A stretch of DNA of 64,000 nt, taken from Sarcomyxa edulis (taxonomy: Eukaryota > Basidiomycota > Agaricomycetes > Agaricales > Mycenaceae). The stretch lies in contig QUOL01000014.1 in NCBI GenBank assembly GCA_009761415.1, positions 806,001 through 870,000 of the forward strand. The letters are read 5' to 3'. The first letter of the stretch is position 1; each line of letters opens with the position of its first letter. A program made the position numbers and the translations under genes. A model generated the notes under the pieces. It was not told the DNA's origin, did no database searches, and saw only the letters and a list, made by a program, of their open reading frames with translations. This document shows, piece by piece, positions 49,302 to 59,679 of this stretch.

Positions 49302-51055
49302 TTACGTGGAATCGGCCTGCTCCTCCTCAAAAATAAAACCGTATTGACCTTCAACTTGCAAAATGGCGGCATCGATAACGCCCGACAATTGATCACGGAT
49401 AACGGGGGCCAGCTTACCAAAAACCTCGACGCCAGCAGCACCGTCAAGTATCCCAACCTTCAATCCGTCGACCACTGACTTCCATTTTTCTCGACGACCT
49501 GCGACCCGTTGACTCTGAGGAACGGACGAGGGATTGATCGAAGAAGGTTCAGGAGCACCGAATGGCTCAACAATACCCGTGTCATCGAAATCTTCGGACC
49601 GACCCGTGGGTCCTTGCTGAAGGATGGTCCTACGGGTTTCGGGCATGTGCATCTCGCCGAAAGAGATTGGAGTTTCGAGGAAGGCACCGCTGGACGCTGG
49701 CTCTGCAGCATAACGATCACCGACGAGCTTGGGTACTACAAAAGACAGCGGTAAAATCAAGGAAAACACGACCCTTAAGGAAAATTGAAAACACACCACG
49801 AATTTTCAAAGGCGCCGACCGAGATCCCTCGACATCGATCGGTGAAACTTCACGAGCTTTTCCCTTTCCTTTGTCCCTCAAAGGCATTTCCTGCCGCCTA
49901 GCTGAAGGACCGGGAAGACTGTCGGAGGTTTCGGATACGGGAGCAACCTTCTTTGGGGCGATAACGATTTCCCCCAGCTCGATGGCGCGGGTGAGATCGA
50001 GAAGACCCTCGTCCTCGTGGATATCGCAGCCGGTCCTCCGAGCGAAGCATCTGTCGCAGGCATGACTACGATGCCCATTACAAGTAACGTTGTGCTTGAT
50101 ACACCTGCTACAACGCCAGTCCTATAAAAACGGGAAATTTAGAGCTAGAAAGAAGAAGGGAAGAGAAGAATGTACCAGGTGACGGATAAGATAAGGCTGC
50201 TGGGCCTTGAGGATACGACCCGCTCTTTTCGAAGAAATACCCGGGGGTTTTTTGATGGGGACCGCGCGAGTCGCTGAAGAAGGAAGGACGACAGGCTTGA
50301 TACGAAGACGGACGATGTCCGCGTCAAACTCGTCCCTTGCGCGTTTAACTCCCCGAGGATGCTTGATTCTTACCTCAGGGGATGGAACATCTCCCTCTGA
50401 ACTCTCGGGATTAACGATGCTCGAAGTACCGGCGGTCACAGGGGGTAGGTCTGCTGCGCGAATGGTGGCAGCACTACTGAAATCAACGTCCACGTCTTCG
50501 GCTGGAAGAAAGGAATCGGAACCGATGAGTAGAAAGCAAGGAGGGACCAGGGACGAACTCACCAAGCTCATCGATTTCATCCTCGGACAAGTTTGGGAAA
50601 TGAGATGTTCCCAGTATTTCTTCGAAACTACCGTACCATGGAACGGGAGTCTCCTCCTTTGTGGGAAGAAAGAGGGGAGTGTGGCGAGGAGGCAAGTTAT
50701 ACTCGAGGGCCTCTAGGAAGAAATCAGGAACGACGACGAGCTGGCGGACGAAGTTAATAATATCGTCATCGAGAGTAGGAAAATCGTCGAAAGCTGGGGG
50801 GAAAGGGGGCGTCCACCCGATGTGTAGGAATGCCACACAGGCTGAATGGAGCTCCTCGCGACTTCTAGCGGTCACTGGTCGGAGTTCTTCGATCAAACCG
50901 TATCCCGAACCAGGAATCCTTCGCGACGATTTCATAGAAGCCATAACCTGCGTTGGGACCCTTGTTGTAGGTAAACCACCGGATAGCGCAAGGTTGAAAG
51001 CCTCGGAAAACGTGAAATCAGGAGCGGCCAGGGGCGCAGACGATGGCAACGACAT
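49302..51055 (-). CDS. Layer 2 gene F: protein with Zn(II)2Cys6-like cluster
   Basis: Four exons (51055-50563, 50501-50176, 50121-49800, 49735-49302) join in phase to give 524 residues; an in-frame ATG at 51184 is an alternative start. The first exon encodes an uncharacterised domain (FTFSEAFNLALSGGLPTTR, LHSACVAFLHIGWTPPFPP, DDFPTLDDDIINFVRQL). Exon 2 has basic, nuclear-signal-like parts (HPRGVKRARDE). Exon 3 starts DWRCSRCIKHNVTCNGHRSH and continues ACDRCFARRTGCDIH. Its six Cys are spaced 2-6-7-2-6, which fits the Zn(II)2Cys6 consensus. Exon 4 is helical and acidic (GKLAPVIRDQLSGVIDAAIL). It may bind nucleic acid. No retroviral domain is seen. It is the last gene of the antisense array. Confidence 0.72.
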
Positions 51056-51184
51056 TGGGATGATCTTCAGAAGAAATGGGGGAGGTGATCGAGGCGCGTT
51101 TGGTGTTGGAAAGATGGTGGGCAGAGGGCGAGAGAGATTTGATCGATAAAGTTCGAAAGTGATTCCATACCTCGGCGATCTCAT

Positions 51185-51871
51185 TTCGGGTATCTCCAGG
51201 CACGTGTCGATCTAATCGCGCTTCGTATCTCGCGACGGCGCCAAACAAAGGGGAAGCCGATGCCAAACATCCACTGGTAACCGAAGGATTGGACAGCCTA
51301 AAGGAGATCGAGCTCGATCACATCGAAGAACGAAGAAAGTTGAGACCGGAGAACGACAAACGAGGAGATAAAAACCGTCGGAGCGAGCATATCCAGGCGA
51401 ACAAGCACGATTGGAAATTAAATAACGGAAGTCATCGAACACAAAAGTTAAGGGTTAAACGGTACCCAGGAAGTCAATAAGAAGAACGAACGATTAAAGC
51501 AAGCACGAAACGGACAAGTTTGCGCCATGGGAGTCATAAACCCATAACGGATAGAGAGCGACGGCTCTCCTGTACACAGTGACGAAATACTGCGAAAAGA
51601 CACGGACGACAAACGATCGAAAGAAATTGGAAGAAAAACGACTATGCGGGGCTCGGAGACGGTAGATCTGGCTGGCCAGCGGATCTACCGACGCAGACCG
51701 AACCCAATTATGCGCTGATATGATAAAAGTATGCAACTCACGACGTTTTACAGATTTACAAGGAGACCGAGACGCTGGGTCTCACACTATGCAAAATTAT
51801 GAACGAATTATGCGCCTGTTATCAGGCATTTATTTTACAAGAGACAGGGAATCGGAAACTCATCGGACGGT
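51185..51871. other. Spacer between layer 2 genes E and F
   Basis: About 690 bases with only short ORFs. It presumably holds the promoter of gene F (minus strand) and the end of gene E. Confidence 0.35.
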
Positions 51872-52807
51872 CTACAGAATGGTAGTATCAGGTACCGCTC
51901 CAGCTCCTCGACGATTAGCCCTTGCCCCTCCGCGACCTCTCCCACGCGTCGCAGCGTTCCGAGGATCTACCTGTCCGAAAGCTCCGGGGCCGAAATGAAC
52001 TTGGTGGAGGCCTCCGAGACGAGGATCGGGAACGTCTCCGTGAAGACGGACCTCTTCAAAGCCCTCTTTCACGGGAAACCTCGCGACGAAGGGGACAAGA
52101 GGATATTGAGGAGCAGGAAGAATAGGATTGGGAACGAAAGCCGCCCGCAATCTGAGCAGGTCGTTAACTTGCTGCTGCTTCATTTCGGGAAGCACGCCGT
52201 ACACGTTGTACGCATCGGACGACTCAAATCCATCGAAATCCAGAGCAGTTCCGACGTATCCGACCTAGAAAAAGACGAAAAGAAATAAATCAACGAAGAA
52301 TGAGAACCAAGAAATATGTAAAACGCGCCTGGGCAACCATCTCGCTCTTCACCGACGATAAAAGATACCCGACGTTCCTAACGTTGACCGCAACATAGTC
52401 CCCCTCGAAACCAAAGTTCTTCAGGAAGAACTCGAGCATGGCGACGGTAGTGGTGGCTTGAGCGGGAATTGGAATGGTATCCCAAGAGCCTGATTTAATG
52501 GCCTCGGAGGCTCGGAGTTTCATAGCTTGATGCTGGACGGACGATGTTGAAAGAGGAACGATGAAGGAAAAACAAGCGAGCCGCTTACTACGTAATTGAC
52601 GATCCGGGTGAGGAGGGTCCTGACCCAGAGCCTTTCCTCGAGAGGAACGTCCGTCGGACACCTCCCATTAACGGAGAGATGAACGATGCCTAGGAGGCTA
52701 CGAATTGACCGAGACCAGATGGTGGTCGGAGACCTCTCATTTTCGAGGTCGGGATCCTGGGGATTTTCGGGAAAGCGATTTGCAGACAAACGGAGAATAA
52801 AGGACAT
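51872..52807 (-). CDS. Layer 2 gene E: array paralogue with RG-rich tail
   Basis: Exons 52807-52589, 52532-52329 and 52264-51872 give 271 residues. The middle (VAMLEFFLKNFGFEGDYVAV, then NVGYLLSSVKSEMVAQ) aligns with gene D (VGLVADFIFRELGPDGYFVA, YYCNAQIVLLLA). The second intron falls at the same point and phase as in genes A-D. That intron seems to be GC-AG (52328-52265), because only this join keeps the frame. The tail ends RGRGRGGARANRRGAG, a typical RGG-type nucleic-acid-binding tail not seen in the other paralogues. No known family is recognised. Confidence 0.68.
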
Positions 52808-52908
52808 CGTTGATGGAACTTTACTGACTTAAGGATCAGAGCAAACAATTCGGGGAGGTTTATATATGCAGACTACAATAAGTGGCATATGATTCTGGGA
52901 GCGTTACT

Positions 52909-53627
52909 TTACTCCGTCGTTTCCTCCTCCGACCCTGGCCAGTCCTCTGCGTCGCTATATCCTGCACCTTCGGACTCCCCCTCGACTACGACAACGCGCT
53001 TAGGTACGACCCTTTCGAGGAGATCGACACGGATCAATCTGGTCATCGCGCTTTCCAACGCGGCAACCCCGGGCTTCTCGTACTCCGGCCAATCGAAGGC
53101 ATCTTCAGCCGACGCGTAAGCTGCCAGGGCGCGTATGCTAAGCTCGGTAAGAGCTCGGACGGCTTCGACCTCCCAATGAATGGGGCTGGCTGGCTGAATT
53201 CGGACAGCCCGACAAATCAAGCGCAAATGGCTGATCGTTCTATTCATCTCGGACGGAATCATGTATAAACGCCTGTCCTGCTTGTTTAGCTCCTGCCACT
53301 GGCTGTGGAAGTGGACCTGTTACCGATCAAGTGAAAACCCGTCAAACGATGAAATCAATAAGGGTCGAGTTTAGACCAACGTACCGCGAGGAGCAACACG
53401 ATTTGCGCATTGCAGTAGTAGGGAACCCTCTCGCGACCAGTTAAAGCTACAAAGTAGCCATCAGGCCCGAGTTCACGGAATATAAAATCGGCAACGAGGC
53501 CGACAGCGGGGCGCAGGAGGCACCTGAGATAGTGAATCATTCCGTCACGATCGAGGATATCGAACGTTGCTGCCTCTTGGGCAAGAGTGTTCAAAAGGAC
53601 TTGGTGTAGGGGTTCCATAATTTTCAT
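52909..53627 (-). CDS. Layer 2 gene D: array paralogue
   Basis: Exons 53627-53385 and 53316-52909 join in phase 0 to give 216 residues. The start MKIMEPLHQVLLNTLAQEAA is followed by the family core MIHYLRCLLRPAVGLVADFI and, after the intron, MIPSEMNRTISHLRLICRAV. The C-terminus is acidic (YSDAEDWPGSEEETTE). It resembles genes B and C in having an I/VPSE helix and a late EFPE/EYPE/WPEYE motif. Function is unknown. Confidence 0.68.
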
Positions 53628-53712
53628 GGGCTCTGCGGTGACCTGTACGGAGGAATTGATTCACCCTCTTTATACTAAAAATATCGCGCTATTCAGCTAT
53701 TGGACACCCCTT

Positions 53713-54308
53713 CTACTTGCCCGTACCCTCCCCTGCCAACCGTATCACGAACTCCGGAAATTCCACGGCAACTGCCTCTCGGTGCATTACAGGGACGATA
53801 GACCAAAGGAACTCCTTCGTTAAATCCTTCCTCTTCACAAGTACATCTTCATCGTACCCGAGCTCAACTCCGTGATGGATAAGGAATAGCTGCACCATGC
53901 TTGCGAGGCGCAACGCTTCTGACGGAACCACGGCCTCGTCTCCTCGGCCAATTGCCGTCACTCTATCCCTAAACCGTAGAATGGCATCCTAGAAGACGTA
54001 AGGTTAACACTCCGAAGCTCACCGAGTGAAACACGGACGCCTACCAAATGATCCAACACGATGCGGAACCAGCCTTTCGTCTCGCTCCATATGATTGGTT
54101 CAACAGTGTCTCTTGGGGAACTCGTTATAAGATAAGCCGCGTACCCCCGCTCGACGATCTCCACCATAGGGCGGAGGCGGAATCGAAGGAAGTTTGTAAA
54201 GCCCTCGGTAGGAGCGAAATCCCCGGCAAGAACTTCAGGAGGATGAGCGTACGACAAAAACTCGTCTCGGAGAGCTTGAGTAAACGATGAACTAACGACA
54301 TGCGACAT
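53713..54308 (-). CDS. Layer 2 gene C: array paralogue
   Basis: Exons 54308-54045 and 53988-53713 give 179 residues. The start is MSHVVSSSFTQALRDEFLSY. The core FTNFLRFRLRPMVEIVERGY matches the FLRxxLRPMV pattern of A and D. After the phase-0 intron, DAILRFRDRVTAIGRGDEAV and VPSEALRLASMVQLFLIHHG align with B (ELIVAYRQRARTDANAAEF, IPSEVSRMMEFSLIVYDKVG). It ends VEFPEFVIRLAGEGTGK. No known domain is recognised. Confidence 0.72.
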
Positions 54309-55370
54309 TTTGGCTGGAATAACGATGGCTATCCTGCGCCAGCTGGCGTTCTTTATACCTCATCGGACTTAGGACTGACGTCTCGGACCGATAAGAGGTG
54401 TCCGAACGGACTCCGTGCAGCCACTGTTAGCCGTTGGATTTTCCGGACCGTGCCTTATCAGAAGCAGTAAAGACGCCTGTTCTTCGGTATAGATGCTCAC
54501 GGAACGATTGCGAATGCCACATGCAAAAGAACACGAGCTGGCCGCCACGTCGCGCCGCTACCCTGGGACCATCTTTTCGACTATTGTCGCAGGTCCTTGC
54601 CTCACCTGATACACTTCGCCGTGTCTCGTTCCTTCGCAAAGATTTCGCAAGATCGCGGTCACATCACCCGCACACGTATTAACACGCACAGTCTCAACTG
54701 CGCCGTAAGAACAACGACGATCAGGACGCAAGCCACCTCGATCTAAACGGCCATGACTTCATGAAGCCACTGGCGCTTGACGGCTGTCGGCTTTGAGCGC
54801 TGTAGAAATGCAACTGCATCATCTTGAAGAAGAGAACAGCATCTTGCGCCGGCCGAGTTATTGAACGGGACGAGAAGATCATCCTGACATCGTATAACGG
54901 CGAGGCTACGGAAGAACGAAATGATGACCAGGCCACTGAGCGATATAGCGAAATTGTAAAGGAGAAAAGCTCTGAAAGCATTGATAACCTCTCTCCGTTC
55001 TCATCTCGCTCGCCTCCCTTCTGAACTTTCCTCTCATCAAGAGCCGCTGACGGAGTTACGAACTGTCCGCGATTCAAATGTCTGCGCACAGCGGGTGGAA
55101 TCATCGGACATCGATACCCTTTGTAAAGGAGGTTGGGCGGCTGCCCGAGACCGTTGTTGCCCTCCGGACTGACAGTGCATTCCATAAACTACAAGATCTC
55201 TGATCACGGCACGCGAAAGGAGTGTTTACCCATTAAAGTACCAACGACGACAAAAACCCCCTCGGTCACATCCAGGAAAGCTTCCCCGCTACGCGTGCGT
55301 TCTGAAATGCGAATTTCCGACTATTAGTATCCCTCTGAGGGGCCCAAAGAACGAGACCGACGGCGCCTGC
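54309..55370. other. Long spacer in layer 2, no supported gene
   Basis: About 1 kb between genes C and B. Opposing ORFs of 60-150 codons overlap here (minus 54721-55185, plus 54824-55024) and neither resembles the array family. It might hold a degenerate array member or a promoter. Confidence 0.35.
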
Positions 55371-55957
55371 TTACCAGAACACCAGGTCCTCAAATTCGGG
55401 ATACTCCTTTGCCCCGCCAGTCAATGAAGCGTTAACGTCGGCCTCATCTTTTAGTGACTGAAGCATTTCCCTCCTCTGACCGACGCTGCTGAGGGCCCAG
55501 TCCCCATGAAATCCGACCTTGTCATAAACGATAAGACTAAACTCCATCATACGGGATACCTCTGAAGGAATTTTAAATTCGGCGGCGTTGGCATCGGTCC
55601 TGGCCCGCTGACGGTATGCAACGATGAGTTCCTGCGCAGAAGGATTTTTTTTAGTATCTCTGCGTTGCCCCGCTGAAAAACGGTGGAAGCCCGTACAACG
55701 TTCTCGACGAAAAACCGCATAAGCCGCCTCGACAGCGTATACTGCCCGATAACGCTATCGGTGTCATCGGGAAATGCTGTCACCCTATGGGGAAGCGTCG
55801 CCTGGATGACACCGAACATCATACGAAGGCGTTTGCGGAAGAATCCATCGAAGCCCTCGTGCGGATAGAAGACGGGTCGAATAAAGGATGGGACGTTCAG
55901 CGTCATGAAGTAGTCGCAGAGCCTCTCGCGAGCCATTTGCATACTGCGGGCAGGCAT
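55371..55957 (-). CDS. Layer 2 gene B: array paralogue
   Basis: Exons 55957-55697 and 55631-55371 (both 87 codons) give 173 residues. The start is MPARSMQMARERLCDYFMTL. The core FDGFFRKRLRMMFGVIQATL matches the family, and so does the part after the 65-nt phase-0 intron: ELIVAYRQRARTDANAAEF, IPSEVSRMMEFSLIVYDKVG and a final EYPEFEDLVFW. Without splicing the frame would run into an unrelated tail, so homology to gene C supports the intron. Function is unknown. Confidence 0.7.
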
Positions 55958-56052
55958 TTCGATTTTCAACACGAAAGGACTCGTCGTTTATATGTACATG
56001 ATGACTGCATGCCCTCGATCACCTCTCCGAACCCTTCCCTCTTCTTGCCGCC

Positions 56053-56991
56053 TCATGCCCCCGACAAATTGTTTAGTCCCTGTTCGATAATCGCCGCCCC
56101 GCCAATCAAACCGTTCCTCTCCTCTTCGGATAACGTCTCCAAAAGCAGGCGAAATGCCCCGTGTGTTGCCAAGCTCGCGAGTGGCTGGACTGTACCTCTC
56201 CGATCAGCTCGCTGCCGCACCGCTAAAGTGTCAGAACTCTTACCGGACAAGGCCCTTTCTACCTCGGCCACCTCCATTTCTTCGTCCTCGTCGTCCGTTG
56301 CAATACTTATGACGGATATGCCTTCGTCTTCGTTGTTAGCCGGATTCTCTTCTCCTTCGAGGCCGTTGCCCCTGTCCGTACTAATCGTACCATCTCGATG
56401 TACCCTGGGACCGCTGTATGGATGCTTCTTCAACACGGCATGTGCATGGAACCGACCACGCGGGTCCGCCTCGATGTAATCGAAAGCAACGCCAAATGTC
56501 GATCGGCGGGCATATTCTTCTATGAAGTACAAGATAACGTCGATCTTATGTGCCTCGTCCTCGTCCTGATTCCCGGAAAACCCTACGACGTGGACACATC
56601 GCTGCACCTGGTAAACGGCGGTCACTGCTTCCTTGGGAAACGGCTCCGTGGTATCGTCCATGCACCTCCCCTTCAGTACCCATCTAAGTCTGAGCATGAA
56701 TACCTTAACCTTCGCAATTAGCACGGACCCCCTGAAAGGCGCACACGCACTCACCATGTGCTGGCACAAGATTTTAACGTGCTTTCTCAACGTGTATACA
56801 CCGTGACTCGAGAACTCCGGAAGGAGAACGTCCGCCACTGCATCCTGAAAAATGCAGCTAACAACTAGGTGAACCATGGGACGGATATTGTTACGCAGGT
56901 ATCCGAGGAAAGTTGCCATCGTAATATCGCCATCTATCCCGTCTAGATCGAGGCAGCGCGTAAAGAAGAGTTCTTTTGCTATGGGATCCAT
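56053..56991 (-). CDS. Layer 2 gene A: array paralogue with extended C-terminus
   Basis: Exons 56991-56755 and 56709-56053 give 297 residues. The start is MDPIAKELFFTRCLDLDGI. The core FLGYLRNNIRPMVHLVVSCI is the family motif. The 45-nt intron (GTGAGT, with a GCTAATT branch) is a multiple of three and has no stop, so read-through is also possible, but its place matches the phase-0 intron of the other copies. A longer C-terminal part follows (KIDVILYFIEEYARRSTFGV), then an acidic segment DDEDEEMEVAEVERALSG. It is the first gene of the antisense array, next to the right LTR. Confidence 0.7.
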   Translation of the reverse strand: MDPIAKELFFTRCLDLDGIDGDITMATFLGYLRNNIRPMVHLVVSCIFQDAVADVLLPEFSSHGVYTLRKHVKILCQHMVSACAPFRGSVLIAKVKVFMLRLRWVLKGRCMDDTTEPFPKEAVTAVYQVQRCVHVVGFSGNQDEDEAHKIDVILYFIEEYARRSTFGVAFDYIEADPRGRFHAHAVLKKHPYSGPRVHRDGTISTDRGNGLEGEENPANNEDEGISVISIATDDEDEEMEVAEVERALSGKSSDTLAVRQRADRRGTVQPLASLATHGAFRLLLETLSEEERNGLIGGAAIIEQGLNNLSGA

Positions 56992-57131
56992 TTGGCTTGT
57001 TGCTTTCAGGAAAGCTCTGGCTGTCTTCACCTTGGGATTTATAGGTCCTCGGCCGGTCGTCCTTGCCCTGTTTTGGTCGTGGACACGTTGTTGTGTTTGC
57101 CCTCCGGATGATCGACCGGGGACGGTCGATA

Positions 57132-57150
57132 TTTAAAAGTTAGGAGGAAG
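57132..57150 (+). other. Polypurine tract of layer 2
   Basis: The purine-rich aaaagttaggaggaag ends immediately before the TGTGAGG start of the right LTR. This is the expected place of the plus-strand primer and sets the element's orientation as plus. Confidence 0.65.
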
Positions 57151-58898
57151 TGTGAGGATGCCAGCATCCCCAGCCAAGGAATCGACAACTATACAACGAC
57201 CTACTCTTATGCGACTCCCCAGACATAGCTAACTACAGAGATACTGGTGATATTACCACAAACGACTTACTTTTCGAATGACCGGACACTGAAAGACACC
57301 AAGTACCCACTACTTGACGGTTCCTCCCCGAAAGCGGCCTCTTCATCCACTCACGAAATGCTAACCCGCCTTCGGTCACGTCTCAGAACGTTTCGGAATA
57401 CTTGAAATCACACACGAACAACTTCTCCGAAGGAAATCTACCGCCAGAACCCAATTCCCTATCGTCGTTTCACCTGACCGAAGGCCCAACGTACTCGATC
57501 ACCTCTCCGCAGCCCCCTAGATCCTTCGGACAGATCCCAAATCGTTTCAGCAGGTTCCCTTTCGCCTCTAGAAGACCTCATCGAGAGATACTTTACCGAC
57601 AAAACATTGCCACCAGTCGACATACCGCCAACGTGATGCTTGCTGCCCTGAGCTGTTCTTCCTATCAAATCGGACATATTCCCTTTACATTGCGATCTCA
57701 ATTCACACCTTTCCATGCATCTGGACGCCTCGTTAAGACCTCCGTCCACCCTGACCAAGTGGTGCTACGGAATATTCTTCCCTCTGTGTTTATCACATGA
57801 CACAGCACTTGTAAGCGAGGTATCGCCCGCTAACAAAGGCACTACAGGTCTCCGCCTAGCAACCCACATCAAATTCACTCTTCTCGGACAACTTTGGCCG
57901 TCGCATCTTGGAAAAATCTATCGGAAGCTCCCCATCATCCTGCTCACTCGGACATGTTTCATCCCTTCGCAAATTCACCTTGCAACGCTTTCAGAAAACA
58001 CCTCAGGCCCTAACCTTTCACACTGAGCGAGGTTCGGACACATCAAAACCAATACCGGATCTGTTTCATCATTGGAGATCTCGGGGACCTTGGGATGGCA
58101 CTCGGGGTGAAGAATTAGGCAAGGACAGGGAAGGAATTCATATATAAAGTAGGATAGGACATGGAGAACGGTAGATAGAACCAGTGTGGACGAGAACCAG
58201 AGGAACATACCCGAATCGACCAACTACCCAGTCACTCTCTATAGGAATTCTATCTCTTTCTCATACTTCTGAAACCGAGACAAGGAACGATTACAGGAGT
58301 CGGTCAAAACAAGAGAAAAAGGACTTGATTCAGTCGGCAGTACCACTCCCGGAACAAAGGAAGCTCCCCGAAATCAGTCCAGAGCTGTCCGAAACCCTCG
58401 AAGCTCTCCGAAATCAGTTCAGAGCTGTCCGAAACCTTCGATAGCTCTCCAAAGACGTTTTACAGCTATACAAAGCATCGGTCAGCTCACCAAAAGCTGT
58501 CCGAGGCCCTCGTAGGTTCTCCAAGAACGAACTTATAGCTGTCCGAAGCCCTCGATAGCTCTCCGAAGACGTTTTATAAGCCGTCCAAAGCATCGATCAG
58601 CTCTCCGAAAGCTGTCCGAGGCCTTCGTAGGTTTTCCAAGAACGAACCTATAGCTGTCCGAAGCCTCTAAACGGCCTACCGAGAACGAACCTACAAGTCC
58701 GAAGCTTACCTTACACCTCATCATCTCATACCCACCTCACCACCGTTTTACGGACACATTATCCAAACACAAGTCACTGGGCATTAGGATTTCTCACTAC
58801 GTAAAATCCCCTCCGAGAAAACGTCACCTTACCCCCTAGAGGCGAACTATAGTTAGGAGTCTAGCACATCTACTCCTAGCACCGCAGTCCTCATCACA
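57151..58898 (+). repeat. Layer 2 3' LTR (1,748 bp)
   Basis: Second copy of the sequence at 47177-48924, with the same length and no difference in the translated frames I compared. Its end CATCACA is followed by ACGG, the right copy of the target-site duplication (58899-58902). Confidence 0.95.
58363..58666 (+). repeat. Minisatellite within layer 2 3' LTR
   Basis: Second copy of the 40-bp and 114-bp unit array described for the 5' LTR, at the same relative place. Confidence 0.8.
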
Positions 58899-59589
58899 AC
58901 GGGAGTGCCCATATACCATCCATGAGCGGTAGTAACACCGTACACATAGCACAAAGCAGGAGGAAGTGCGACCGGTCAATAGATCCAAGATCGAGTTCCG
59001 TAAAGAGATGAGGGAGAAGCGTTAGGGCCACGTGTCCATCTCCAGCACCATCAAACCCGTTTAGCGCTTTGTGTACTCCGCCGTTCCAATCAGCGCAAGA
59101 GACCAATGAGAATGAAGGGGAAGGTCCAGGATTGAGGAGAGGAGGCACACTCGTTGAGGATGGCGATAGAAGGGACGAGAAGCTCAATGAATGAATAAAT
59201 GGAGGAGGTCCCGGGTCGAGTAAAAGCGGTCGAAGTCCTCGATTCGCTGAACAAAGACGGCGCTCGACATCCTGGAGACGACGAGATACTAATTCATTTG
59301 CCGTAAGACCGTCACCATCATATATCACTAGTGCTGAACTCTGGACCCCGTGCACACTCCTTTCTAAATCCCCAATTAGGTCCCATTTCTCCAACACGCT
59401 CAAAGGCGGCGTGACAAGATTCTGAGTTCGAACAGTTTGCGATGACAGTGGCCGCCTCAAGACATCGACAACGATCCGAGCAAAGTCCACATAGGTAAGC
59501 AAAAGGTAACGCACTAAGAACAGATTGAGAACAGAAAGGCGCCCAGACGCTGGACGTTGAACGATGGACGACAATGCGACTGTTGGCAC
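58899..59589 (-). pseudogene. Layer 1 second ORF, 5' part (split by layer 2)
   Basis: It opens MPTVALSSIVQRPASGRLSV and runs to the layer 2 border (GIWALP). There it would continue into 47176-46787 if layer 2 were absent. It repeats modules of the large upstream ORF: LLLDPGPPPF, PPLLNPGPSPSF and a DWNGGVHKALNGFDGAGDG segment. It is interrupted, so it is not functional here. Function is unknown. Confidence 0.6.
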
Positions 59590-59679
59590 TGGGACGTCGC
59601 CAATAACAACGACTAACGTGTTGGTGAAGGCGGATAAGATTGGAGACGAGAGGGCTGCGAATGAGTGAGGCGGAGCAGA

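Larger units (their letters stand above)
47177..58898 (+). mobile_element. Layer 2: non-autonomous LTR element with antisense gene array
   Basis: This is an 11.7-kb element with 1,748-bp direct LTRs, flanked by a 4-bp duplication. A TGG-starting site (48927) follows the left LTR and a purine-rich tract (aaaagttaggaggaag, 57135-57150) precedes the right LTR, so the element reads left to right. The 8.2-kb interior has no recognisable gag, protease, RT, RNase H or integrase on either strand. Instead it has at least six multi-exon genes, all on the minus strand. LTR copies appear identical, which implies a recent insertion and an active helper element elsewhere. Confidence 0.88.

Noticed and set aside
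55787..56479. 230-codon plus-strand ORF
   Set aside because: It lies opposite genes A and B. Those have splice sites and paralogues, while this ORF has none.
47177..58898. Layer 2 as a simple segmental duplication of 1.75 kb
   Set aside because: TG...CA ends, a primer-site candidate, a polypurine tract, a 4-bp flanking duplication and in-frame repair of the host ORF all fit an LTR element better.
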